From the NCBI RefSeq assembly GCF_017854565.1, contig NZ_JAFMHJ010000009.1, forward strand, positions 1 through 64,000: a DNA stretch of 64,000 nt. Direction: 5' to 3'. Numbering within the stretch: the stretch's first letter is position 1; each line of letters starts with the position of its first letter. The stretch is from Yoonia sp. (GTDB lineage: Bacteria > Pseudomonadota > Alphaproteobacteria > Rhodobacterales > Rhodobacteraceae). The notes beneath the pieces were generated by a model that was given only the letters and a program-made list of their open reading frames with translations, did no database searches and was not told the DNA's origin. Position numbers and translations under genes: made by a program. Shown piece by piece: positions 35,057 to 43,589 of the stretch.

Positions 35057-35578
35057 TCAGTCCCGCGCCATTTCACGCTTCAGCTTCTGCATTTTGCGGG
35101 TGATCATCTGGCGCTTCAGAGGCTTGAGGTAGTCAATGAACAGCTTGCCGTCCAGATGGTCTATCTCATGCTGCACGCAGGTCGCCCATAGCCCGTCAAA
35201 ACGCTCGCGCCGGGTCTTGCCATCCAGCCCCATCCACGCCACCTCAACCTCGGCGGGGCGTTCGACCTCTGCATATTGATCCGGGATCGACAAACAGCCC
35301 TCATCATAGACATTGCGGTCCTCTGACGTCCACAACACCTGCGGATTAAGCATGACCATCGGCTGCGGCCTCGCCTCCGCATCCTTCTCGCAATCCATCA
35401 CGATCATCCGGTTCATCATCGCAACCTGCGGGGCCGCCAAACCGATCCCCGGCGCTTCATACATCGTTTCAAGCATGTCATCGGCGAAACGGCGCAGGTC
35501 ATCCGTGACGCTTGCCACAGGTTCAGCGACCTTCTTAAGTCGCGAGTCGGGGTGAAGAAGAATTTTAAGTATAGCCAT
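35057..35578 (-). CDS. def: peptide deformylase, canonical copy
   Basis: The 173-residue enzyme has motif 1 GIGLAAPQVAMM, motif 2 DEGCLSIPDQ (Cys95) and motif 3 QHEIDH (His137, Glu138, His141), with a C-terminal helix KPLKRQMITRKMQKLKREM typical of type I deformylases. It is the first gene of the def-def-def'-fmt operon. The start codon lies within the long upstream reading of the divergent aminotransferase gene, which is why that gene's start is set further downstream. Confidence 0.95.
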   Translation of the reverse strand: MAILKILLHPDSRLKKVAEPVASVTDDLRRFADDMLETMYEAPGIGLAAPQVAMMNRMIVMDCEKDAEARPQPMVMLNPQVLWTSEDRNVYDEGCLSIPDQYAEVERPAEVEVAWMGLDGKTRRERFDGLWATCVQHEIDHLDGKLFIDYLKPLKRQMITRKMQKLKREMARD

Positions 35579-35692
35579 GACGCCGATTTAGTCGTTCACA
35601 GCGGCCACTGCAAGACGGTGTTGAAATTACCCTTGCACCCCGGCGCGCATCACAGCACCTTGCCATGGAACCTCAACCCCGGAGACGCCCCC

Positions 35693-36865
35693 ATGACATT
35701 TAACACCCCCATTGACCGGCGCGGCACGCTCAGCACCAAATGGGATCTGATGGAAAAACTCTATGGCGTGTCACCTGATGACGGGCTTGCGATGTGGACG
35801 GCGGATTGCGATTATCAGACCGCGCCCTGCGTCCGCGATGCGTTGCAACGCGCCGTCGATCACGGCGCCTTCGGCTACTCATGGCAAGATGAAACCTATC
35901 TGGGCGCGATCCAATGGTGGATGCAGACGCGGCACAATTGGCCCATCGAAACCGACTGGATCCTCACGACCCAGGGGCTCGGCAACGGCATTGCGCTCTG
36001 CCTTGATGTCTGGACCGATCCGGGCGACGCGGTGGTCATCTTTTCCCCCGTTTACCATGAATTCGCAAACAAGATCAAAAATGCGGGCCGGGCCGTCACC
36101 GAATGCCCACTGGTACGCGATGGCGACACCTACACGCTTGATCTCGACGATGCGCAGGCGCGGCTGACGGGCAAGGAAAAGCTGCTGATATGGTGCTCTC
36201 CGCAAAATCCCTCCGGGCGAATTTGGACAGCCGGGGAACTGCGCGCCCTCGCCGACTTTGCACGCAAAAACGGCCTGATCATCGTTAGCGACGAAGTGCA
36301 CCACGATCTGATCATGCCCGGCAATACGTTCACGCCCATGGCCGTCGCCGCCCCTGATGCGCAAGACCGGACAGTCTATCTGACAGCCGCCTCGAAAACC
36401 TTTAACATCGCCGGTCAGCGCACTGGCAATATGATCATCCCAGATGAAACACTGCGCAGCGCGATGCGGGCACGCCTCAAAACGATTGACTACAACCCCT
36501 CCGCGCTTGGCGTCAGAATGGTGACTGCCGCTTACTCCGCGCCGGGGGCCACTTGGGTCGACGCGCAGGTCGCGCATCTGCAAGGCAACCGTGACCTGTT
36601 CGATGCGGGGGTCAACGCGATCCCCGGCGTCCACTCCCTGCCCCTGCAATCAACCTACCTCGCTTGGGTCGACTTCGCTGGTACGGGCATGACGCGCGAA
36701 GACTTCACCGCAAGGGTAGAGCGGACAGCCAAAATCGCGGCCAGCCATGGCAACGGCTTTGGTGCAGGCGGCGAAACCTTCCTGCGCTTCAACCTCGGCA
36801 CCTCCCGGTCCGTGATCGAAGACGCGGTCGCACGTCTGCAAGACGCATTTGGGGATCTGCAGTAA
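35693..36865 (+). CDS. PatB/MalY-type cystathionine beta-lyase
   Basis: The 390-residue PLP enzyme starts MTFNTPIDRRGTLSTKWDLM with GGAGAC upstream. Family features: MWTADCDYQTAPCVRDAL, GYSWQDETYLGAIQWWMQ, WCSPQNPSGRIWT, VSDEVHHDLIMPG and the PLP Lys235 in LTAASKTFNIAGQRTGNMI. It cleaves C-S bonds of cystathionine or related cysteine conjugates to thiols, pyruvate and ammonia. It stands alone and diverges from the deformylase operon. Confidence 0.92.
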   Translation: MTFNTPIDRRGTLSTKWDLMEKLYGVSPDDGLAMWTADCDYQTAPCVRDALQRAVDHGAFGYSWQDETYLGAIQWWMQTRHNWPIETDWILTTQGLGNGIALCLDVWTDPGDAVVIFSPVYHEFANKIKNAGRAVTECPLVRDGDTYTLDLDDAQARLTGKEKLLIWCSPQNPSGRIWTAGELRALADFARKNGLIIVSDEVHHDLIMPGNTFTPMAVAAPDAQDRTVYLTAASKTFNIAGQRTGNMIIPDETLRSAMRARLKTIDYNPSALGVRMVTAAYSAPGATWVDAQVAHLQGNRDLFDAGVNAIPGVHSLPLQSTYLAWVDFAGTGMTREDFTARVERTAKIAASHGNGFGAGGETFLRFNLGTSRSVIEDAVARLQDAFGDLQ

Positions 36866-36905
36866 AGTCAGGTCTTACCGCCATCCGTCACTGTCTTTTC
36901 AACGC

Positions 36906-37809
36906 TCACCGATGCGGCACAGGCCGCCTGCGCCGCATCGGCCAAACTTCCAGAACGCCAGCAAGCAAAACCAAACAGCCGCCCGCGATTTCAACCGCGG
37001 ACAGGTGTTCGTTTACCATTACCGCAGCCGAAATCGCCCCCGCCAAAACCTCGGCGATCAGCAATATACCAACGCGCGCCGGGTCCAGCCGGACCGTGGC
37101 CCACATCAGACCCGCAATCGACGCGATCCACCAAAGAACACCGGTCGCAACGGCCAAAAATGCCGCGCGACCGACCCCTCCGGCGCTCATACTGGCAGGC
37201 CAAGGCTCTAGAAATGGCGCAAGAACTAACGCCATGACCAGCGCACCCGATGCAAAGACAAACGCCGCCTCAAGCAGTCCGATGTCTGATGTCGCGCGCA
37301 TACCCGTCGTGCCAACTGACCACAAAATGCCCGCGATCAGCGCCCTCCACTCTCCCGCACCCTGCGGAACAGGCCACCCGCCGTGCGCGCCCAGCATCAC
37401 AACAAGCCCCGCCAATCCGACGGCGATGGCCAAAACCCGCGAACGCGGCGTGTCCCAACCCATCACATAACGACCGATCAACGTGCTCCAGACCGGCGTC
37501 AGGAAATACAGCAGAATAATGATCGCGACCCGCCCATAGACAAAACCAACGGAATAAAGCGCGAACGCGGCCCCGCCCAGGCCGACAGACAACAGCGCGA
37601 CACCCTGCGCCCGCGCCAGCCTGCGCCACCTGACGGCCGCAACGGGTGCCAGAATGACCGCCGCCGCAAGCGTGATCGCAACCGTACCCCATGCCCCCGG
37701 CAGGCCCGCCCCCGCAAGTCCGCGCACCGGCACCCAATAGAACCCCCCAGAAGGCGCCTGTTGCGAAAACGATGGCCGTGGCCAACAATGTGGTGCGGTC
37801 GTGGTCCAT
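36906..37809 (-). pseudogene. DMT/EamA transporter gene with a frameshift
   Basis: Two overlapping minus-strand frames together make one EamA transporter. From ATG 37809 one frame reads MDHDRTTLLATAIVFATGAF then WG; the other frame continues FYWVPVRGLAGAGLPGAWG and runs to the stop at 36906. The switch is at a run of six identical bases (C6 on the plus strand, 37743-37748). Deleting one base restores a normal protein of about 300 residues with ten membrane segments. It may be a sequencing error, a true inactivation or a phase-variable tract. Remaining residues are well kept, so inactivation, if real, is recent. Confidence 0.75.
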
Positions 37810-37962
37810 ATCCTGCCACTAGCCCAATGACACAACGGAAACAAAGCCTTTCACGCATGATCACGGGCGCGCGCATTTGGCCGAAACGAACGCCCCCGCG
37901 ATGCGGCCGACACATGTGGCGGTTGCCATTGCCTCCGGCAATTTCGCCGATCCGCCGCGTGT

Positions 37963-38310
37963 CTACCGCCCCAACAGCCCCGCGGGCACAAAGTCAGGTC
38001 GCACAAAATCCGCCGCAGGTCGGTCCGTCACAGGTGTCAGCCACTTGAATTCAAACACCCGCTCATTGTCCTCAACGATCGAAGACACGACCAGACACCG
38101 GTACAAATGCCGCGGCCCGTCATAAATATCCACATGCCCGCGCAACCGGTCTGACCCCTTGAGGTCAAGCGCGAAACCGCCATCCCAGAACCGCCTGATG
38201 CGATAGGTGTGATCCCCGTCATGCACCGCCAGCCGATCCTTGCGGCGCAGCGCGGCCTTGCGTGCTTCTTGCAAACCTTGGCGCACCGCCTTGGGTAGAA
38301 AATCATACAT
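37963..38310 (-). CDS. small conserved protein, unknown function
   Basis: The 115-residue protein starts MYDFLPKAVRQGLQEARKAA, with AGGAGGGG about eight bases before the ATG at 38310; the frame extends to 38361 without support. It has a basic N-terminal helix (KAVRQGLQEARKAALRRKDR) and a beta-rich rest (YRIRRFWDGGFALDL, GHVDIYDGPRHLYRCLVVSS). No membrane segment. Resembles small Rhodobacterales hypothetical proteins; no function is known. Confidence 0.78.
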   Translation of the reverse strand: MYDFLPKAVRQGLQEARKAALRRKDRLAVHDGDHTYRIRRFWDGGFALDLKGSDRLRGHVDIYDGPRHLYRCLVVSSIVEDNERVFEFKWLTPVTDRPAADFVRPDFVPAGLLGR

Positions 38311-38403
38311 AACAGCCCCTCCTGTTCCCCCCAAGGATGCGCCAGTATTTGTAAATATCAAGTAACCAAATCCGCTGCAGCGCGGCGAAAACCGCCAAAA
38401 CCC

Positions 38404-39177
38404 CTAAGAATCCGCCTTAACGCGGGGTCTCAGCACATGCGGCTTTCTGGCATCATAAAGCGCAGAATCGGGAAACCCATGCGAATCGCTCAACGCAGGC
38501 CCGACCAAAATCAACGCCGTCCGTGTGATTTTCGCCGCCCGCACCTTCTCGCGGACATCCGTCAGCGTGCCGCGAATAATCAACTGATCCGGCCAGCCGA
38601 CACGGTACACCACCGCAACCGGGCAATCGGCCCCATAAAACGGCACCAACTGGCGCTCGATCTCGCGCAACGCGCGTATGCCAAGATGAATGGCCAGGGT
38701 CGCACCCGTCCGTGCAAAATTCTCAAGCGTCTCGCCCGCAGGCATCCCGGTCGATTTCATCGACATCCGCGTCAGAATGATAGATTGTGCCACCTCAGGC
38801 ACGGTCAATTCCGTCCCCAATGCCGCCGCCGCCGCCGCATAGGCAGGCACGCCGGGAATAATCTGATACGCAATCCCATCCGCCTTCAACCGCCGGATCT
38901 GCTCGGCAATCGCACCATAAAGCGACGGATCGCCCGAATGCACCCGCGCCACGTCCTGCCCCTTGCGATGGGCCTCCAAAATCACCCCATGGGTGTCATC
39001 CAACGTCATCGGCGCCGTATCCATGACACGCGCCCCATCCGGCGCACAGGCAACAACCGCCTCGGGCACCAAAGACCCCGCATAAAGACACACCGGACAG
39101 GCGCCGATCAGCCGCGCCGCCTTCAACGTCAGCAATTCGGGATCACCCGGCCCGGCCCCGATAAAATACACAGTCAT
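38404..39177 (-). CDS. cobM: precorrin-4 C11-methyltransferase
   Basis: The 257-residue SAM-dependent enzyme methylates C-11 of the corrin precursor. N-terminal MTVYFIGAGPGDPELLTLKA, RVHSGDPSLYGAIAEQIRRL, IPGVPAYAAAAAALGTELT and LTRMSMKSTGMPAGETLENF are typical of CobM/CbiF. It is the last gene of the minus-strand cobalamin operon, separated from the cobJ fusion by a dispersed repeat. Confidence 0.95.
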   Translation of the reverse strand: MTVYFIGAGPGDPELLTLKAARLIGACPVCLYAGSLVPEAVVACAPDGARVMDTAPMTLDDTHGVILEAHRKGQDVARVHSGDPSLYGAIAEQIRRLKADGIAYQIIPGVPAYAAAAAALGTELTVPEVAQSIILTRMSMKSTGMPAGETLENFARTGATLAIHLGIRALREIERQLVPFYGADCPVAVVYRVGWPDQLIIRGTLTDVREKVRAAKITRTALILVGPALSDSHGFPDSALYDARKPHVLRPRVKADS

Positions 39178-39211
39178 TTCTTATGTCCCCAAATACTCCC
39201 GCCGGAGGCGC
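39178..39211. repeat. dispersed repeat copy 4 between cobJ and cobM
   Basis: TTCTTATGTCCCCAAATACT followed by CCCGCCGGAGG fills the space upstream of the cobM ATG. On the minus strand it reads CTCCGGCGGGAGTATTTGGG and ends in ACATAAGAA right before the start codon, so it forms the cobM leader. Confidence 0.75.
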
Positions 39212-39213
39212 GA

Positions 39214-41019
39214 TCAGCCAACCGCCAGATCCCCATCAATCTTGCGCGCATAGCCGCGTGGCGTATACATCCGCGGCCCCGTGCCCAATTGGGCCAGACG
39301 CGAATGCGACGACCCCACCAGCACCACGGTCAGCATATCCACCTCATCGACCTGCAATTCATCCAGACGCCGATAGCGGATATATTCTTCGGGCCGCCCC
39401 AGACTCGAGGCCAACATCACCGGCGTATCCGCCGGGCGATGCTGCAGCAATATATCGCGCGCCTCCGCCAGCAAGGTCCGCCGCCGCATCGACACCGGAT
39501 TATAGAAAGCGATCACAAAATCCCCCTCCGCCGCCGCCCGCAACCGCTTCACGATATCGGCGCGCGGCGTCAGCAGATCCGACAGCGAAATCGCACAGAA
39601 ATCATGCCCCAGCGGCGCACCCGCCCGCGCGGCCGCGCCCTGCAACGCACTCACGCCCGGCGAACACAGTACCTCGACCCGGCGTGCGGCATCCGAAACC
39701 CCCATCTGATCCGGCCCCCGGTCCAGCAACTCGAACACCAGCGCGCCCATCGCATAAATACCCGCATCGCCCGAACACACCAAGGCGACGTTCTTGCCCG
39801 TGCCCGCCTGCTCCAACGCATACCGACAGCGGTCTTCCTCTCCACCCAGCGGGAAATCCGACCGCGCCTTGCCCACGGCCAATGGCCCCAGCAAATCAAT
39901 ATACAGCCCGTAGCCCACCAGTTCCTCGGCCTGCGCGACCAGCTGCGACACCTCTGGCGTGCGCCATGCGGCCTGACCGGGACCAATCCCCACAACCGAC
40001 AACCGCCCACGGGCACGCCCGGCCAAGACCACCAGCGGCTCTGACGTGACAACCAAAGCGCATGTCGCATTGGCCGTCTTGCGTTTCGTCACCAGAAACT
40101 CACCTGCAGCGCCCGCCTGCGCCAATGCCGCCGCTTCCGCCACACCATGGGTGCCAACTTCTGCAAAAACCACCGCCGAAGGATTGGCCAGCCGCGGCGT
40201 CTCTGCCTCAAGCGCGGCCGCCTCAAACAGCCGCAAAGGCACACCCAGCTCCGCCGCCAGATCAATGATCGCAGGCTCGTCCGCCTTCAGCGTGATGGTG
40301 TTCACCGAATGCACCGCCTCTGGTGCCACCCCCGCCTCGGCCAGAACACCGCGCACCAATTCAGCCAATTCAGCCGGTGCGCAATTGCGCGCGCAGCCCA
40401 CCCCCAAGGTCAGACGCTGCGGCGCAAATTGCAAATGCGACGTGCCCAGATCGTCGTACCGCTCCATTGTACACGACACCCGCACCGCGTCACCCTGCGG
40501 CAAATCCGCCAACCATGGCGCATGCCCGTGCACATCCGCACCACCGCCCGACAAAAGCGCCGCCATCGCGCCCTTGGCATCCGCATGGTTCACCAACCGC
40601 CAGCCTCGGGGCGGCGCATCCAACGCGACACCCAGCGCCACGTCGCCCGCCGTCGTCACCGCCGCGACAGCGCCCAGCGCCTGCGCAATCTGTGCGGCCA
40701 CCCTGTTGGCGCCGCGATGGCCACCCAACAACGGCACCACGACGGCCCCGTCATCAGACACCGAAATCACCGGCGGCTCGACCGACTTGTCGGCCAGCAA
40801 CGGCGCCACCGCCCGGATCAAAATCCCCGAGGCACAAACCCCGACAATCGGCACGCCCGCCGCAAACAAATCCCGCGCATGATCCAGCGCATTGCCAAAG
40901 AACGCATCCGCCACCGCCACGCGGCCTGCACGGCCATGCACGTGACACCCCAGCACCTGCGCCACACGGTGCGCCGTCTTCTCGCCCGAACGGGACAGCG
41001 CCAGAACAACAGGTTTCAT
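39214..41019 (-). CDS. cobJ: CbiG/CobE - CobJ fusion (precorrin-3B C17-methyltransferase)
   Basis: The 601-residue protein fuses two steps. Residues 1 to about 340 resemble CbiG with the CobE-like part (PVISVSDDGAVVVPLLGGHRGANRVA; then LGVGCARNCAPAELAELV and VHSVNTITLKADEPAI). Residues about 345-601 are CobJ: LSVVGIGPGQAAWRTPEVSQ, GYGLYIDLLG, VCSGDAGIYAMGALVFELL, CSPGVSALQGAAARAGAPLG, LSDLLTPRADIVKRLRAAAE and FYNPVSMRRR. CobJ methylates C-17 and contracts the ring. The start MKPVVLALSRSG overlaps the cobI stop by four bases (ATGA). In aerobic organisms the CbiG part may act like CobE. Confidence 0.92.
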   Translation of the reverse strand: MKPVVLALSRSGEKTAHRVAQVLGCHVHGRAGRVAVADAFFGNALDHARDLFAAGVPIVGVCASGILIRAVAPLLADKSVEPPVISVSDDGAVVVPLLGGHRGANRVAAQIAQALGAVAAVTTAGDVALGVALDAPPRGWRLVNHADAKGAMAALLSGGGADVHGHAPWLADLPQGDAVRVSCTMERYDDLGTSHLQFAPQRLTLGVGCARNCAPAELAELVRGVLAEAGVAPEAVHSVNTITLKADEPAIIDLAAELGVPLRLFEAAALEAETPRLANPSAVVFAEVGTHGVAEAAALAQAGAAGEFLVTKRKTANATCALVVTSEPLVVLAGRARGRLSVVGIGPGQAAWRTPEVSQLVAQAEELVGYGLYIDLLGPLAVGKARSDFPLGGEEDRCRYALEQAGTGKNVALVCSGDAGIYAMGALVFELLDRGPDQMGVSDAARRVEVLCSPGVSALQGAAARAGAPLGHDFCAISLSDLLTPRADIVKRLRAAAEGDFVIAFYNPVSMRRRTLLAEARDILLQHRPADTPVMLASSLGRPEEYIRYRRLDELQVDEVDMLTVVLVGSSHSRLAQLGTGPRMYTPRGYARKIDGDLAVG

Positions 41020-41762
41020 AGCCATGGATCAGCCCCTTTAGTCAGTAAGATCATTGAAAAATATGGCGCCGTTTCAGGGGCATCCACCAGCGGCAACACG
41101 ACCTCTTCGGGCAATGTCGCCCGCTCCACATAGACAGCACGATCCGTCAGCCCCAGCGCGTCAATCACACCACGTATCTTGGTCAAATGCCGCCCCACCT
41201 TCATAATCACCACACTTTCCGCGCCATCAATCCGTGCGCGCAACGCGTCTTCCGGCAACGGCCCCGGCAATACCGTCAGTTGCTCATTGCGCGCAGCCAG
41301 CGGCATCCCGGCCCGCGCAGCACATGCCGTCACCGACGTCACCCCCGGCACAACCTCAATCCGGTAACGCGCCGACAACCGTGCAAACAGATACATAAAC
41401 GACCCATAGAAAAACGGGTCCCCCTCGCACAGGCACACCACATCCTTGCCCGCATCCAAAGCCGCCGCAATTGCCGCGGCTCCTTGATCATAGGCGGCCT
41501 GCGCCGGGGCGCGCTCAACCGACATGGGCACATCCATGACAATCTCCTGAGCATCCCGCGCAATCAAATCCGCCGCAATCGCGCGGGCAAAACTCGCCCC
41601 CCCCGCCAGCGTCGGATAAGCCACGACAGCGGCCCCCTCGATCAACCGCGCCGCGCGCAGCGTCATCAGGTCCGGCGCCCCCGGACCCAAACCAACACCA
41701 TAAAGCGTGCCTTGGGATGGCGGGTGGGGCGATGGCGTCAGCCGAGCGTCAGCCACCGTCAT
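41016..41762 (-). CDS. cobI: precorrin-2 C20-methyltransferase
   Basis: The 248-residue SAM-dependent enzyme starts MTVADARLTPSPHP and contains GTLYGVGLGPGAPDLMTLRA, CLCEGDPFFYGSFMYLFARL, VPGVTSVTACAARAGMPLA and a C-terminal block. It methylates precorrin-2 at C-20. The ATG at 41762 overlaps the cobL stop, and its own stop overlaps cobJ, so the cob genes are translated in a coupled series. Confidence 0.95.
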   Translation of the reverse strand: MTVADARLTPSPHPPSQGTLYGVGLGPGAPDLMTLRAARLIEGAAVVAYPTLAGGASFARAIAADLIARDAQEIVMDVPMSVERAPAQAAYDQGAAAIAAALDAGKDVVCLCEGDPFFYGSFMYLFARLSARYRIEVVPGVTSVTACAARAGMPLAARNEQLTVLPGPLPEDALRARIDGAESVVIMKVGRHLTKIRGVIDALGLTDRAVYVERATLPEEVVLPLVDAPETAPYFSMILLTKGADPWL

Positions 41763-42961
41763 CGCTTCACCAAACTCCACTGCGTCACCGGCATCAACGG
41801 GCGCCAGCCGGTCAGTCGGCCCACAGGCTCCGCACGATGCACCGACAGCTTGACCAGATCACCACCATGCAGCTTGTGCAGCGCAAACAGCTCCGCCTCA
41901 CTTTCCAGCGTCACCGCATTGGCCACCAACCGGCCCAGCGGGCGCAGCGCGGCCCAAGCCGCATCAAACGTCGCCCGGCTCAGGCCGCCACCAATGAAAA
42001 TCGCATCCGGCGCATCCAGCCCCATCAGGGCCTCCGGCACCGTTCCATCAATCAGTTCCAGCTTCGGCGCGCCCAGCGCCAGCGCATTCGCCGCCGCCAT
42101 CGCACGCCGATCCGCACGGGGTTCGATCCCCACAGCGCGTGCATAACGCGCCGCGCGCATCCACTCGATCGCCACAGATCCGCAGCCACAGCCGATATCC
42201 CACAAAAGCGCACCGCGCATCGGCATCAGCTTGGCCAGCGTCGCCGCGCGCACCTCTTGCTTGGTCATCGTGCCATCTGACACAAACAAATCATCGGCCA
42301 GCCCCGGCACCCGCGGCAGCAATGCCGCATCCGGCGCCGCCACACAGTCCACCGCCAGCGTATTGAACGCAGGCACCACATGATCCCAGCTTGCGGCAAT
42401 CCCGTCAAAGCGCGCCTCGTCCTTGCCGCCCATCGCAGCCAATACCGTCATGCGCGACTGACCAAACCCGCGCTCTGTCAAAAACCGCGCAATCTGCCCC
42501 GGTGTCTCGGCACCGGTCGTCAGTATCAGCAACCTCACATCGGGCTGAATAAACGCGATCATCTGCTCCACCGGACGGCCATGCACGGTCAGCGTTTCCA
42601 CATCCGGCAACGACCACCCCATGCGTGCTGCGGCCAGTTGAAACGCGCTTAGCTGCGGATGATAGACGATCTCGGCAGGATCAATCGCGCGGCCAATCCG
42701 GGCGCCGATCGAAAACCACAGCGGATCACCCGTGACCAACACGACCGCCCTGCGGCCCCGCAAACCCGAAATCGTCTCGATCATCGCGTTGAACGGGGAT
42801 GGCCAGGCGATCCGCTCCGCCGCGACATTTCCCGTCAGGTCGTGATGGCGATCACCGCCGACGATCACCTCGGCGGCTTCGACCACGGCACGGGTCGCGG
42901 GCAGCAGGCCATCCAGCCCGTCCTCGCCAATCCCGACGATATGCAACCAAGGATCAGACAT
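41759..42961 (-). CDS. cobL: precorrin-6Y C5,15-methyltransferase (decarboxylating)
   Basis: The 400-residue bifunctional enzyme starts MSDPWLHIVGIGEDGLDGLL. The N-terminal CbiE-like half (VIVGGDRHHDL, VVLVTGDPLWFSIGARIGRA) methylates C-5 and C-15. The C-terminal CbiT-like half (LPMRGALLWDIGCGCGSVAI, IFIGGGLSR, LGRLVANAVTLESEAEL) is a Rossmann methyltransferase that also decarboxylates the acetate at C-12. The start overlaps the cobH stop by eight bases. Confidence 0.95.
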   Translation of the reverse strand: MSDPWLHIVGIGEDGLDGLLPATRAVVEAAEVIVGGDRHHDLTGNVAAERIAWPSPFNAMIETISGLRGRRAVVLVTGDPLWFSIGARIGRAIDPAEIVYHPQLSAFQLAAARMGWSLPDVETLTVHGRPVEQMIAFIQPDVRLLILTTGAETPGQIARFLTERGFGQSRMTVLAAMGGKDEARFDGIAASWDHVVPAFNTLAVDCVAAPDAALLPRVPGLADDLFVSDGTMTKQEVRAATLAKLMPMRGALLWDIGCGCGSVAIEWMRAARYARAVGIEPRADRRAMAAANALALGAPKLELIDGTVPEALMGLDAPDAIFIGGGLSRATFDAAWAALRPLGRLVANAVTLESEAELFALHKLHGGDLVKLSVHRAEPVGRLTGWRPLMPVTQWSLVKR

Positions 42962-43589
42962 CTTCCGGCAACCCCGCAGCCAAAGCATTCACCGCAGCCG
43001 ACGCCATCGCCGACCCCCCGCGCCTGCCGCGCAGGGCCACAAATTCACACCCGCGCGGATTGCCCGCCAGTTCCGCCTTGCTTTCGGCAGCACCGACAAA
43101 CCCCACCGGAAACCCAAGGATCACCGCAGGTTTGGGCCAGCCCGCATCCAGCAGCTCCAGCAAATGAAACAGCGCCGTGGGTGCATTGCCAATCGCCACG
43201 ACCGCGCCCGCAATCCGGTCACGCCACAACTCGACCGCCGCCGCCGACCGGGTATTGCCGATCTCTTGCGCCAGCGCGGGAACGCCGGGGTCGTTCAATG
43301 TGACCACCACGTCGTTGCCGCGCGGCAGATACCGCCGAATGATCCCCGCCCCGACCATCTCGCAATCGCACAGGACCGGCGCACCGGCCTGCAACGCGGC
43401 ATGGCCCGCCGCACGCGCACCGGGTGAAAACGCCAGCCGATCCGCGATTTCAACCATGCCGCACGAATGGATCAACCGCGTGACCAATGGCTGCATATCC
43501 GGCGCGAACCGCTCAAGCCTTGCCTCGGCGCGCACCATGGCAAAGCTTTGCGCATAAATCGCGGCAGGATTGGTCTCGTAGGGTCTCAC
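42954..43589 (-). CDS. cobH: precorrin-8X methylmutase
   Basis: The 211-residue enzyme moves the methyl group from C-11 to C-12 to form hydrogenobyrinate. I set the start at GTG 43589 (VRPYETNPAAIYAQSF), which overlaps the upstream cbiX stop as GTGA and fits the family N-terminus; the frame upstream is the cbiX gene. The catalytic His lies in VTRLIHSCGMVEIADRL, and GFPVGFVGAAESKAEL and ALRGRRGGSAMASAAVNAL are conserved. Confidence 0.93.
   Translation of the reverse strand: MRPYETNPAAIYAQSFAMVRAEARLERFAPDMQPLVTRLIHSCGMVEIADRLAFSPGARAAGHAALQAGAPVLCDCEMVGAGIIRRYLPRGNDVVVTLNDPGVPALAQEIGNTRSAAAVELWRDRIAGAVVAIGNAPTALFHLLELLDAGWPKPAVILGFPVGFVGAAESKAELAGNPRGCEFVALRGRRGGSAMASAAVNALAAGLPEDV

Noticed and set aside
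38437-40044. Plus-strand open frame of 535 codons over cobM and cobJ
   Set aside because: Antisense shadow of cobM and the CbiG-CobJ gene; the product is Arg/Gln/His-rich with no domain.
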